From Pseudomonas sp. PB120 (GTDB lineage: Bacteria; Pseudomonadota; Gammaproteobacteria; Pseudomonadales; Pseudomonadaceae): a DNA stretch of 64,000 nt. Position 1 is the first letter of the stretch. Each line of letters begins with the position of its first letter. A model generated the notes under the pieces. The model had not been told where the DNA came from. It did no database searches and worked only from the letters and a program-made list of their open reading frames with translations. The DNA lies in NCBI RefSeq assembly GCF_009761815.1, contig NZ_RWIN01000051.1, positions 248,001 through 312,000 on the forward strand. Reading direction: 5' to 3'. Both the position numbers and the translations under genes were made by a program. Shown in pieces: positions 54,423 through 63,500 of this stretch.

Positions 54423-54623
54423 ATGAATCGTATTTTCGGTCTGATCTTGTGTGCATTAGTGCTGCCAATGAGCGGCTGCGTACAAGGGACTTACACGAAG
54501 TCCGTTCAGGTTACCAAGGACGAAACAGGTCGCGTTGTGCAGACCATAGAAACTGAAAGTGTTACGCAAGTCGGGCAAGGCAACGCGATGCGTTTAGAAA
54601 AAATTAAAGGGGTCCAAAACTAA
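54423..54623 (+). CDS. Small predicted lipoprotein
   Basis: 66 residues. Signal and lipobox MSGC (Cys about 19), then QGTYTKSVQVTKDETGRVVQTIETESVTQ. AAGGA six bases before ATG 54423 favours it over the ATG at 54417. The mature part is polar and short, as in small periplasmic lipoproteins. Function unknown. Confidence 0.7.
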   Translation: MNRIFGLILCALVLPMSGCVQGTYTKSVQVTKDETGRVVQTIETESVTQVGQGNAMRLEKIKGVQN

Positions 54624-54714
54624 ATAGTCGGGGATCTGCCTATTTTCCAATTTTTCCGGCTTGCCCCATTCCGACTGGAGGCAAGCCCGCTGTATCATTA
54701 TCTCGCCGTCGACT

Positions 54715-55014
54715 TCAGGTGGATGAAAATTTCAGGTTACCCAGATCGATCTCGGCGTAACTTCCCAAGTCACCCTTGTAGAGAGAAATTCTGGACGCTC
54801 CTAACTCGGATTGTAAGAAGTCAACAAGCTCTCTAAGGCTGCGGTTTGCAGACATTGTAGTCGGGTGCACTATCGTTGCCTGTCCGGGCTCGTCATCGTA
54901 TAGCCTGATCAAAAACACATCCTCTTCGTTCTGTATCTCGTATTTGTACCCGCGATAGTCATATCCAATATCGTGGTCGACATCAAAAAAGCGTGTAGAT
55001 TTAACTATTTTCAA
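54715..55014 (-). CDS. Hypothetical protein
   Basis: 99 residues starting at TTG 55014 with GGAG six bases upstream. Mixed alpha/beta composition with many acidic residues; no signal peptide or membrane helix. No family is recognised. Convergent with the small lipoprotein gene. Confidence 0.6.
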   Translation of the reverse strand: MKIVKSTRFFDVDHDIGYDYRGYKYEIQNEEDVFLIRLYDDEPGQATIVHPTTMSANRSLRELVDFLQSELGASRISLYKGDLGSYAEIDLGNLKFSST

Positions 55015-55221
55015 ATTAGACTCCGTTAAATTTCACTAGCAGTAAGTCAGCTGCAACCCATAGAAGGGGCGTCTAGTAAAGTGCTTTATTCAAGGGGAGC
55101 ATCGGGAAAATGGTAGGTTTCGAAAGAGATGGGAAGGAGGATGGCTCATTGTTGAAAAATACATCTGTCCCCTTTATTCGCTAAGACTCAAACTGACATG
55201 TCTGGAACCCCTAGAAAGTAG

Positions 55222-55273
55222 TGGAGCGAGTGAAGGGGATCGAACCCTCGTTATCAGCTTGGGAAACTGATAA
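55222..55273 (-). tRNA. 3' fragment of tRNA-Gly(CCC), not functional
   Basis: The minus strand reads an anticodon arm TCAGT-TTCCCAA-GCTGA (anticodon CCC), a T arm GAGGG-TTCGATC-CCCTT, an acceptor strand CACTCGC with T and an encoded CCA. No D arm or 5' acceptor strand (GCGAGTG) precedes it. A tRNA 3' half of this extent is what integrases leave as an attachment-site copy. No intact tRNA gene is in the window. Confidence 0.75.
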
Positions 55274-55350
55274 CGAAATGATGCCCAGTTCTGGTTAGGA
55301 GAAAAAATTTACAAATTTTTGCGAGCCTTGGGCGGAGCGTAGTGTCGCCG

Positions 55351-56235
55351 TTAAAATTCCGCGTGGAGTTCGATTGACTTCACATCCACCGGCTGTCGAA
55401 TTACCTGCCCCGTGAGTTTGTTCCGTACCTTGAATTTCAGCATGACATTCTCGGATCTGCCGTCCCTTGTTACGTCTTGATCCGAAACGTGGAGCGTCGG
55501 GTCAACAAGTTCAATTATGAACTGGGGAGCAGTCCTCATCGGTACGGTAAATATCATTCGAATTACTCCTTCACCATTTGGCTGATAAAGGATCGCGTCG
55601 GTAGAGCCGGTGATGGCCTGATGGTAGGAGATCATGGCCTGATCTTCTGCCATCTGTTGGTCAAGGAAAGGGCCTTGTTCAGGCGTCAGTGTTATGAAAT
55701 TATCTTCAAAGCCAGCAGGAACTACTGAGGGTGTTTCATCGGCTAAAATGTTTATCGAGTATCCCTCTGCCTCGTAAGCGAGTTTCATCAACCTGCCAGG
55801 TAGGACTAGGGTCTTTGGGCCTATGACGATTGAAAAGCATACTGGCCCATCGCCAAAATCGGATAGGTCAAATATGGCATCTTCTTTACCTAATTCTTCG
55901 GTAAACGAATCCAGCCGAGAAAGTGCAGGCGCGCGATATCTACAAATACAAAAATCCTGGGTGGTTTGAGTTAAAGGCTCGATGAAAATTTTTTTACCAG
56001 TGTCGTGGTAGTTTACTCGCCCCGATTGGTGAATCGTTATTTTCTTGTTTTTAGGGCGTGGTTTCTCAAAGTGAATGAGTTGTGGTTCCTGTCTTTTCGG
56101 GTCTGTGCTCCATGAGTTGCATGAAGTGGTATCTCCATCTCGCCGTAATACTAAAATTAGAGATCCATCTCGATCAACTGATTCGAGAACCAAAAATTTC
56201 CGTAGGCTGTCCCGATGTTTGATGAAAATTCGCAT
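55351..56235 (-). CDS. Hypothetical protein
   Basis: 294 residues from ATG 56235. No signal peptide or helices; mainly beta-type composition with stretches such as FIKHRDSLRKFLVLESVDRDGSLILVLRR and FDLSDFGDGPVCFSIVIGPKTLVLPGRLMKLAYEAEGYSINIL. The last part has RMIFTVPMRTAPQFIIELVDP. No ribosome site precedes the start and no family is recognised. It lies downstream of the GmrSD-like gene on the same strand with a 300-base gap, so a link to it is only possible. Confidence 0.65.
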   Translation of the reverse strand: MRIFIKHRDSLRKFLVLESVDRDGSLILVLRRDGDTTSCNSWSTDPKRQEPQLIHFEKPRPKNKKITIHQSGRVNYHDTGKKIFIEPLTQTTQDFCICRYRAPALSRLDSFTEELGKEDAIFDLSDFGDGPVCFSIVIGPKTLVLPGRLMKLAYEAEGYSINILADETPSVVPAGFEDNFITLTPEQGPFLDQQMAEDQAMISYHQAITGSTDAILYQPNGEGVIRMIFTVPMRTAPQFIIELVDPTLHVSDQDVTRDGRSENVMLKFKVRNKLTGQVIRQPVDVKSIELHAEF

Positions 56236-56325
56236 ATAAATTTGGCCTAAAGGAGGTTGGCGACGTATGTAGTGCAATTCAGGGGGGGGGGAGAATGGAT
56301 CTCCTTCACCCTTGATAGCATGTAG

Positions 56326-56425
56326 GAAAGGAGACCGATTTATTTTTAGAGGAATAGGAAAGGGGCAGGTCTATTTCTGGAGGACTAGAGAGCGTCGCTA
56401 TGTGGAAAATAAATCTGCCCCATTT
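56326..56425. repeat. Cluster of GGGGCAGATTTATTT-like motifs
   Basis: AAAGGAGACCGATTTATTTTT (56326-56346), AAAGGGGCAGGTCTATTTCT (56358-56377) and the inverted AAATAAATCTGCCCCATTT (56406-56424). Related copies lie at 51876, 55153 and 58331. A homopolymer of nine G is at 56282-56290. Confidence 0.65.
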
Positions 56426-56532
56426 TTTTTTTCGCATTTTTTTTCGATTTCCCCAGCCCAATTTTTTCGAAACTTGGCTGAAAGCCCTACTACATAGAGC
56501 TTTCAGGTTGGAAGGTGATTTTCAGAATTTTA

Positions 56533-58199
56533 CTATGTACGGTTGTAATCACCAACCGCAATAAGCAAGGATGCGACCGAAGCTAAATTGCTAGCTCTTG
56601 CGTTGATAAAGTCAACATACAGTTTTGAACCATCGTGGAAATCTGGGGGAATGAGCGACGCTGTAAAAACAGACGTTTTAATTTTTTCGTCGATTCTCTG
56701 GAAATAATCGAAAGGGTTTGCGTCGGAGATCTGCCGATTATCTACTGAGTTTAGCAAGCATATATTTGCTATAACGTTCGACTCGTGAAAAGGAATTCCC
56801 AAGGAGTTCAGGTATGACTTGGGGTAAATATGGTGAAATTCTCGGGAGTTATAGGAGGCTAAAGCTTCACCTAAGTCGATGTTAGCACCTGTCAAAAAGC
56901 TTTTCGGTTGACACTGTGCCAATAGGCAAATAGCGGCTTTCGCAGCTGTTGAGTTAATGCGCCATGTTTTTTTGAAGAGTCCCGTATCAACACTTGTATC
57001 AAGCGTGTCGAACGCAGGCTCCCCTGATGCAAGTGCATGCATCTTTACAATGTCGATCATTACATACGAGTTTGTACCAGCTTTGTATCGTTGGGAAAAA
57101 GCACAGTGCCAAACCACTTTTTTAACCCGGTTAACTGTGCTGCGCTAGGCTTCAGGTTTTTGGAATAAAAAGAAACCAGTGGCACTAACATAATCGGGAA
57201 AGGGATAAATACGAAGTTCTTAATGTGCAACTGTTTTTCAAGAAAATCGATGCAGGAATACATAGCCTGCTTAAGCTTAGACATCCCTTCGATGAGCTGA
57301 TCAGGGGGCACATCGACGAGTTCGTCGGAGTCAATTCTATTTAACGTGATTGACGCTAAGCATCGCATAAGTAGAGCTTCTTCAATTTGCTCGTACCCTT
57401 TGTCTGCCAAACTATCAAGCAATTGTTCGATTTCGTTACGAAGGTCAAACTGCTCGGACCACGTCCAAGCGGCGAGGAGTTCGAGAGTGCTAAGGCTGGT
57501 TCCCGAAGAGTTAATTCTTTGGAAAACCCTACATACTTCTTGGTTGCTGCGATCTTTAATAGTTACAACAGGGAACTCATAATCTTTGAATCGTTCTGTA
57601 AGTTCGGCGATGACATTTTTTTCGTCATCCGGAAAACGACTTAATTCTGGTAGGAGTTTTGTTGTGTCTAAAATAGTGCGGAGGTTGATTGAGTCCGTTG
57701 GAGCCATCGAGCTATGAACGAACTCTCCAGTGCTTGGCACGAACGAAACATTAAATCGTGCAGCAAGCTCAGAGTCTTTGGTGTTGGAGTCGGAGTTAAA
57801 CACTCCGTATAGGGTGGTCAGTCTTTGTTGGCCATCCAAAACGTAGTTGACAGGATAGTCTTCTGGGGTTTTCGGTAGCTCGAAGCCGCCTACATCGCGT
57901 TCGTGATTTAACTTTTCCTTAGTAGACCAAAGCAGCAGGGAGCCAACAGGGTATCCTCGGTAGATAGAATCTAACAAGCTCATTATTTGCTCGTCAGTCC
58001 ACACATACTCTCGTTGAAATACTGGGATTTTTATATTGCCGCGAGCTACGTCGGTTAGCAGTGATGAAAGCCGCGGGTTGGTGGGGGTGATTTTATGCGT
58101 GCCTGCCACATTCAGTCCTTTTAAACATGATTTTAGATACGGGGTTTTCATCGAAAATATGAGATTTGTCAAGAGCTCATTAGTTTTCTGATGTGACAT
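56533..58199 (-). pseudogene. GmrSD-like DUF262 + HNH (DUF1524) protein, frame broken
   Basis: The first frame (57060-58199) is a DUF262 domain with PVFQREYVW, YPVGSLLLW and NYVLDGQQRLTTLYGVF (the nucleotide-binding DGQQR), then VFQRINSSGTSLS. The second frame (56533-57117) continues with FSQRYKAGTNSYV and an HNH-type nuclease motif FHHIYPKSYL...NVIANICLLNSVDNRQIS. Together they make one GmrSD-type (type IV restriction-like) protein of about 550 residues. One base is missing near 57095, in the run CTTTTTCCC. Could be real inactivation or a sequence error. Confidence 0.8.
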
Positions 58200-58598
58200 A
58201 AAAAATTAATGACCGATTTTCATACATCGGCTAGTGCGCTGCGAAATGGCGAACACGAACTGTCTAGGAATGTATCGTCCAGGAAAAGGTAGGGAAAAGG
58301 GGGCGGAGAAAAAGGGGCGCAGGGAAAAGGGGGCAGATTGATTTATTTTCTGTGTCCTTTTTCGGCCATTTTTTTGGACCCAAAAGTGCAGCAGTTAACG
58401 CCCAACTTTGAAGCTTGATCGAGGCCTCCAAAGCCAACGACCTAGAGTTCTATGCGTGATTGAGCGTGCATCCGAGCGCTTACTGACCGCTTCCTCGGTT
58501 GGAGTTTACGAAGCACCACTGCGCTGGATGCGGACTCTCAATCTCGATGGCTGCTAATGTTTACAGTGAGCTTAAAGAACACGAGCGGAGCAACGATC
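58200..58598. other. Gap without a gene; repeated GGGAAAAGGGGGC tracts
   Basis: At 58277-58350 purine-rich tracts recur (GGGAAAAGGGGGC, AGAAAAAGGGGCGC, GGGAAAAGGGGGCAG), the last extending into AGATTGATTTATTTT. The rest (58360-58598) shows no gene. Confidence 0.5.
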
Positions 58599-58859
58599 AT
58601 GGAGTACGACGACAAACTGATTGAAGACGCCGTGCTGGCCCTGTTGACGACCTTCAGTTTTGATAACGGCAATGCTTGGAAAGGGTTCGATTTTGAGGTC
58701 ATGAACCGATTGCATGAGCAGGGGTTTATCACCGATCCGGTGAACAGGAACAAATCGATTTGGTTGACGGCGGGAGGGCTGGAGCGAGGCCGGGAGATCG
58801 CGGATCGGTTGTTTGGGGTGAGAGCTCAAGTGGAGTGTGTATCTGGCTCGGATATCTGA
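58599..58859 (+). CDS. DUF6429-like small protein
   Basis: 86 residues: MEYDDKLIEDAVLALLTTFS, WKGFDFEVMNRLHEQGFITDPVNRNKSIWLTAGGLERGREIADRLFG. It resembles a family of small winged-helix-like Pseudomonas proteins often labelled DUF6429. The ATG at 58599 has CGGAG seven bases before it. No signal peptide. Function unknown. Confidence 0.78.
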   Translation: MEYDDKLIEDAVLALLTTFSFDNGNAWKGFDFEVMNRLHEQGFITDPVNRNKSIWLTAGGLERGREIADRLFGVRAQVECVSGSDI

Positions 58860-59002
58860 CTTCGTTCCACGGCTATAAGGTAGGCGGGGCTTATGGATCG
58901 TATGTCATCGAACGAGGTCAGCGTTTCGACCAGATAACCCCTTATCGCTGCCAAATCAGCGGCAAGAGCGTGGAGGTCATTCAGCGGTGATAAATCAGTC
59001 AA
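58826..59002 (-). pseudogene. Fragment of a DUF3077/DUF6124-type gene
   Basis: The frame carries LHALAADLAAIRGYLVETLTSFDDIRSISPAYLIAVERSQIS, a helical stretch of the kind seen in the 53557 gene (YLVETLASVD). The N-terminal part is missing and the frame runs into the REPIN at 59018. Only a TTG at 59002 could start it. Probably a remnant cut by the repeat. Confidence 0.4.
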
Positions 59003-59017
59003 GCCATCACGCGATCC

Positions 59018-59148
59018 GTAGCAGCTGGCGAAGCCTGCGTTCGGCTGCGCAGCAGTCGTAAACCCTGAGTGCGCGGTGAATCTGACGGACCGCATTTTCT
59101 GATTTTACGACTGCTGCGCAGCCGAACGCAGGCTTCGCCAGCTGCTAC
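59018..59148. repeat. REPIN-like element with perfect 45-base inverted arms
   Basis: GTAGCAGCTGGCGAAGCCTG... (59018-59062) is repeated exactly in inverse at 59104-59148. This subfamily differs in sequence from the others in the window. The two arms have no mismatch, so the element is recent or under gene conversion. It sits at the edge of the accessory region. Confidence 0.92.
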
Positions 59149-59329
59149 AGGGGCTGTGTTGTTGCTGAGTTTTTTAACTGATCCAGGGAGCCGTCCTTTT
59201 TATTCGAAACACCACCGCACCTGAACAAACCCTGTCACTGACCAAAGTTTCATAATGGGCGCCAGCTCAACAGCCTACGATAAACACACAACTCCAGCCC
59301 AACGCCCCCCCACCACAGGAACCCGAAAA

Positions 59330-59551
59330 GTGACCTCAAACCTATTCAAAGTAGCCCTCATCACCGGTGCTTTGCTGTTGAGCGCCTGTTCGGGGGCGAG
59401 CACCCATTCCAGCTGTGACTCCGAAGAATGCCTGCCCTCTGCCGGCTTCACCCCAAGCCACAACAACACCCCCAACACGATGAATTTCCACGGCAGTGCG
59501 CTCGGCAACAGCTTCAACCAATACAGCTCCGGCTTGCTGCACGACGACTGA
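59330..59551 (+). CDS. Small predicted lipoprotein upstream of pvdS
   Basis: 73 residues from GTG 59330, with AGGA nine bases before it. Signal and lipobox LSAC, then a short Ser/Asn-rich mature part (GASTHSSCDSEECLPSAGFTPSHNN) with two close Cys. The longer frame to 59255 has no site. Function unknown. Confidence 0.65.
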   Translation: MTSNLFKVALITGALLLSACSGASTHSSCDSEECLPSAGFTPSHNNTPNTMNFHGSALGNSFNQYSSGLLHDD

Positions 59552-59579
59552 TTCGCAGCAATCCAACCAAGCCAAAACG

Positions 59580-59611
59580 AAAAAGGGCGCCCATCAAGGC
59601 GCCCTTTTTTG
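59580..59611. terminator. Bidirectional terminator between lipoprotein gene and pvdS
   Basis: AAAAAGGGCGCC and GGCGCCCTTTTTT form a perfect hairpin with loop CATCAA. It can end both the lipoprotein message and the convergent pvdS message. Confidence 0.92.
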
Positions 59612-59637
59612 CTCTCCACATCCCGCCAACCCCTCAA

Positions 59638-60186
59638 TCACCGCTTCGCAAACGTATCCCCGCGATTCCCCGACACTTTCCGGCAATGCACCAGCGCATC
59701 CCGAATCATGAAGTTCACCAACGTCGGCGACACGCCCAGTTCCTTGGCGATGTCCTTCTGCGGCACGCCATGCAACCGGTACATCTCAAACGCATAACGC
59801 GTACGGCTCGGCAGTTCGGTCAGCGCGTCGGCGATGTGTTCGAGTGTCGAAAAGTTGATGTGGGAGGTTTCCGGGGAGGCGCCCTGGATCACCACGTTCA
59901 GGCCTTCTTCTTCCGGCCCTGAGTATTTCTGTTCCAGCGCCTGTTTGCGGTAGTGGTCGATGGCCAGGTTGCGCACGATCTGGAACAGGTAGCTGAGTTG
60001 AGCCTTGAAGGAGGAGGTGATCTGCGGCGCCGATTGCAGGCGGAAGAAGGCGTCTTGCACCACGTCTTCTGCGCGCGAGCGGCAGCCGGTGATGCGGGCT
60101 GCGATTTTGACCAGTATCAGTCGGTTGTCGACGAAGGCTTGAAGTAGCGGTGAATCGCACCTGCTTGTGGACACTTGTTCCGTCAT
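59638..60186 (-). CDS. pvdS: Iron-starvation sigma factor PvdS
   Basis: A 182-residue ECF sigma factor: CDSPLLQAFVDNRLILVKIAARITGCRSRAEDVVQDAFFRLQ (region 2) and LPSRTRYAFEMYRLHGVPQKDIAKELGVSPTLVNFMIRDALVHCRKV (region 4), essentially the PvdS sequence of pseudomonads. It directs pyoverdine gene transcription under iron limitation. ATG 60186 is chosen; the longer frame lies across the promoter. A Fur box lies 80-98 bases upstream. Divergent from pvdL. Confidence 0.97.
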   Translation of the reverse strand: MTEQVSTSRCDSPLLQAFVDNRLILVKIAARITGCRSRAEDVVQDAFFRLQSAPQITSSFKAQLSYLFQIVRNLAIDHYRKQALEQKYSGPEEEGLNVVIQGASPETSHINFSTLEHIADALTELPSRTRYAFEMYRLHGVPQKDIAKELGVSPTLVNFMIRDALVHCRKVSGNRGDTFAKR

Positions 60187-60265
60187 GGAAATCACCCTGC
60201 TGCCAATAGGTTGGTGGGAGGGCCTGAAGACCGGGGCCGTCCTACACATCGAGCGACAAATTATG

Positions 60266-60284
60266 CTTAATGATAATGATTGTC
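60266..60284. promoter_or_regulatory. Fur box of pvdS
   Basis: The plus strand CTTAATGATAATGATTGTC matches 15 of 19 positions of the Fur consensus. It lies in the pvdS promoter region, so iron-Fur repression is expected. Confidence 0.85.
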
Positions 60285-60378
60285 AAATGAGATAAAGAAC
60301 TAATTCGCATGAAAAGTGCAGAGTGAGAACTGCGACACGCTGACCCTCTTGGCCCCGTTGGCGATCGCATCTGGCGAC

Positions 60379-60402
60379 TAATTATTTGCAGACCCCATCC
60401 GT
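60379..60402 (+). promoter_or_regulatory. PvdS-type (IS box) promoter of pvdL
   Basis: TAATT-N16-CGT fits the iron-starvation box (TAAAT-N16-CGT) read by PvdS, with a CCCC tract inside the spacer. It lies 166 bases before the pvdL ATG. Confidence 0.65.
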
Positions 60403-60442
60403 TCTCAAAGGTAGAAATTGCCCAGCGCAACCCTCATCACCC

Positions 60443-60541
60443 CGTAGGAGCGAGCTCGCTCGCGATGGTCGTCAACGATGACGATGGGCACCTGACACCC
60501 CGCAGCGTTCTGCGGATTTTCGCGAGCAGGCGCGCTCTTAC
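60443..60541. repeat. REPIN in the pvdL leader
   Basis: A left REP (GTAGGAGCGAGCTCGCTCGCG) and a decayed inverted right REP (CGCGAGCAGGCGCGCTCTTAC) between the IS box and the start of pvdL. Confidence 0.8.
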
Positions 60542-60567
60542 CAGGCCGAATTCAGGCAGGAAACCTC

Positions 60568-63500
60568 ATGACCGACGCGTTCGAACTCCCCAGCACACTG
60601 GTCCAAGCCCTTCAGCGCCGCGCGGCCCTGACGCCGGATCGGGTGGCCTTGCGTTTTCTCGCCGAAACCCCGGATCAGGCTGTGGTGCTCAGTTATCGCG
60701 AGCTGGATCAGCGCGCTCGAATCATCGCCGGCGCGCTGCAGGCGCAGGCAGGGTTTGGCGATCGTGCGGTGTTGCTGTTCCCCAGCGGCCCGGATTACGT
60801 CGCGGCCTTTTTCGGCTGCCTGTATGCGGGCGTGATCGCGGTGCCGGCCTATCCGCCGGAGTCGAGCAAGCGTCATCACCAGGAGCGTTTGTTGTCGATC
60901 ATCGGTGATGCGGAGCCGAGTCTGTTGTTGACCAGCGCCAGCCTGGGCGACGCGTTGCTGCACATCGAAGGCGCGCCGCCGTTGTTGTGTGTCGATACGC
61001 TCGACAGTGCGCACGCCGAACGTTGGGTTGCGCCGGATCTGCAGCACGATCACATCGCGTTCCTGCAATACACCTCCGGTTCCACGGCGCTGCCCAAAGG
61101 CGTGCAAGTCAGCCATGGCAATCTGGTGGCTAACGAGCTGCTGATTCGCCACGGCTTCGGCATCGATCTGAACCCTGACGACGTGATTGTCAGTTGGCTG
61201 CCGCTGTACCACGACATGGGTTTGATCGGCGGTCTGTTGCAGCCGATTTTCAGCGGCGTGCCGTGTGTGTTGATGTCGCCGGCTTACTTCCTCGGTCGGC
61301 CGTTGCGCTGGCTGGAAGCGATCAGCGAGTACGGCGGCACCATCAGCGGCGGGCCGGATTTTGCCTATCGGTTGTGCAGCGAGCGGGTCAGTGAATCGGC
61401 GCTGGAACGCCTCGACCTGAGCGGTTGGCGGGTGGCGTATTCCGGGTCCGAACCGATTCGCCTCGACACGCTGGAGCGCTTCGCCGAGAAGTTCGCGGCG
61501 TGCGGTTTTACCCCGGACAGTTTCATGGCGTCTTACGGCCTGGCCGAAGCCACGCTGTTTGTGGCCGGCAGCGCTCGCGGGCAGGGGATTGGCAACCTGC
61601 GGGTGAACGATCAGGCCCTGGCGCAAAACCGTGCCGAGCCGGGCGAGGGCAGCGCGATCATGAGTTGCGGCGTCAGTCAGCCCGATCACGCGGTGCTGAT
61701 TGTCGACCCACAGGCGCTCAACGAATTGCCGGATAACGCGGTCGGCGAAGTCTGGGCCACTGGGCCGAGTATCGCCCACGGCTACTGGCGCAACCCCGAG
61801 GCCAGCGCCAAGACGTTCGTCCAGCACAACGGCAAAACCTGGCTGCGCACCGGCGACCTGGGCTTTATGCGCGACGGTGAATTGTTCATCACCGGTCGCC
61901 TGAAAGACCTGCTGATCGTGCGCGGTCACAACCTTTATCCACAGGACATCGAGCAGACCATCGAGCGCGAAGTGGAGGTGGTGCGCAAAGGTCGCGTCGC
62001 CGCATTCGCCGTCAATGTCGACGGGCAGGAAGGCATCGGTATCGCGGCGGAAATCAGCCGCAGCGTGCAAAAAATCTTGCCGCCCGAAGCGTTGATCAAG
62101 GCCATTCGCCAAGCCGTGGCCGAGGCGTATCAGGAAGCACCGAGCGTGGTGGTGCTGCTCAATCCGGGCGCGCTGCCCAAGACGTCCAGCGGCAAGTTGC
62201 AACGTTCGGCCTGCCGCATTCGCTTGGCGGAGGGCAGCCTCGACAGTTACGCGGTGTTCCCATCGGCAGCAACTGACAGCGAGGAACCCGCCGAATCGGG
62301 ATCTGAACTGCAAACCCTGATCGGCCAGATCTGGTCCGAGCAACTACAGGTCAAACAGGTCAACGCCGACGACCATTTCTTCCTGCTCGGCGGCAACTCT
62401 ATCGCCGCCACTCAAGTGGTCGCGCGGCTGCGTGAAGAACTCGGTCTGGAACTCAACCTGCGCCAACTGTTCGACGCACCGACCCTCGCAGCGTTCGCCA
62501 ATGCCGTGGCCCTGCAACAACAGGACGGCGGCCTCGCCCAAGGCGCAATCACCACGCTTTCGCGCACCGAAGCCATGCCGCAATCCCTGGCACAAAACCG
62601 TTTGTGGATCACCTGGCAACTCGACCCGCAGAGCAGCGCCTACACGATTCCCGGGGCCTTGCGCTTGCGCGGCGCACTGGATGCAGACGCCTTGCGCGTG
62701 AGCTTCCAGCAATTGATCGAACGCCACGAATCCCTGCGCACGCGGTTCTTCGAACGTGACGGCGTGGCGCTGCAGCAAGTCGATGCTGCGGGTGAGTTCA
62801 ACCTGCAACTGATCGACATCAGCGACCTGCCAACCCACGAGCGTGAAGCGCGGGCGCAGCAAATCCGAGAGGACGAAGCGCGCACCCAGTTCGACCTGGA
62901 GAAGGGCCCGCTGCTGTGGGTCACGCTGGTGCGTTTTGATGATGAGGATCACCAACTGCTGGTGACGATGCACCACATCATCGCGGACGGCTGGTCGCTG
63001 AACGTGCTGATCGACGAATTCACGCGACTGTATGCCGCCGCATCCCAAGGGCAAAATGCCCCGCTGGCCGCGTTGCCGATTCAATACGCCGACTACGGCA
63101 GCTGGCAGCGTCAATGGCTGGCGCAAGGGGAGGGCGAACGTCAGTTGGCCTACTGGAAAGCGAAGTTGGGCGATGAGCACCCGACCCTCAACCTGGCCAC
63201 GGACCACCCGCGTTCGGCGCAGCACACCCTCCGCGCCGCGCGCCATACCGTGAAGCTGGGCGCGAGCCTGAGCGATGCCATTCGCCAGACCGCCCAGGCA
63301 CACGATTCCACCTCGTTCATGCTGTTGCTCAGCGCGTTCCAGAGTCTGCTGCACCGCTACAGCGGCCAACGTGATATCCGCATCGGCGTGCCCAACGCCA
63401 ACCGTCCGCGCCTGGAAACCCAAGGGCTGATCGGCTTCTTCATCAACACTCAGGTGCTGCGCGCCGAGGTGGATTCGCGGTTGTCGTTCGTCGAGCTGCT

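Noticed and set aside
55222..55330. Intact tRNA gene
   Set aside because: No D arm and no 5' acceptor strand can be found upstream of the anticodon arm on the minus strand, so only the 3' half is supported.
57080..57110. Programmed -1 frameshift in the GmrSD-like gene
   Set aside because: CTTTTTCCC is not a good slippery heptamer in the required frame, and no stimulating hairpin was seen. Loss of one T is simpler.
49900..59200. A duplicated dusA attachment site
   Set aside because: By eye, no second copy of the dusA 5' sequence (ATGATGGACTGGACAGACC) was found in the region, and no integrase gene is present. A computed search would settle it.
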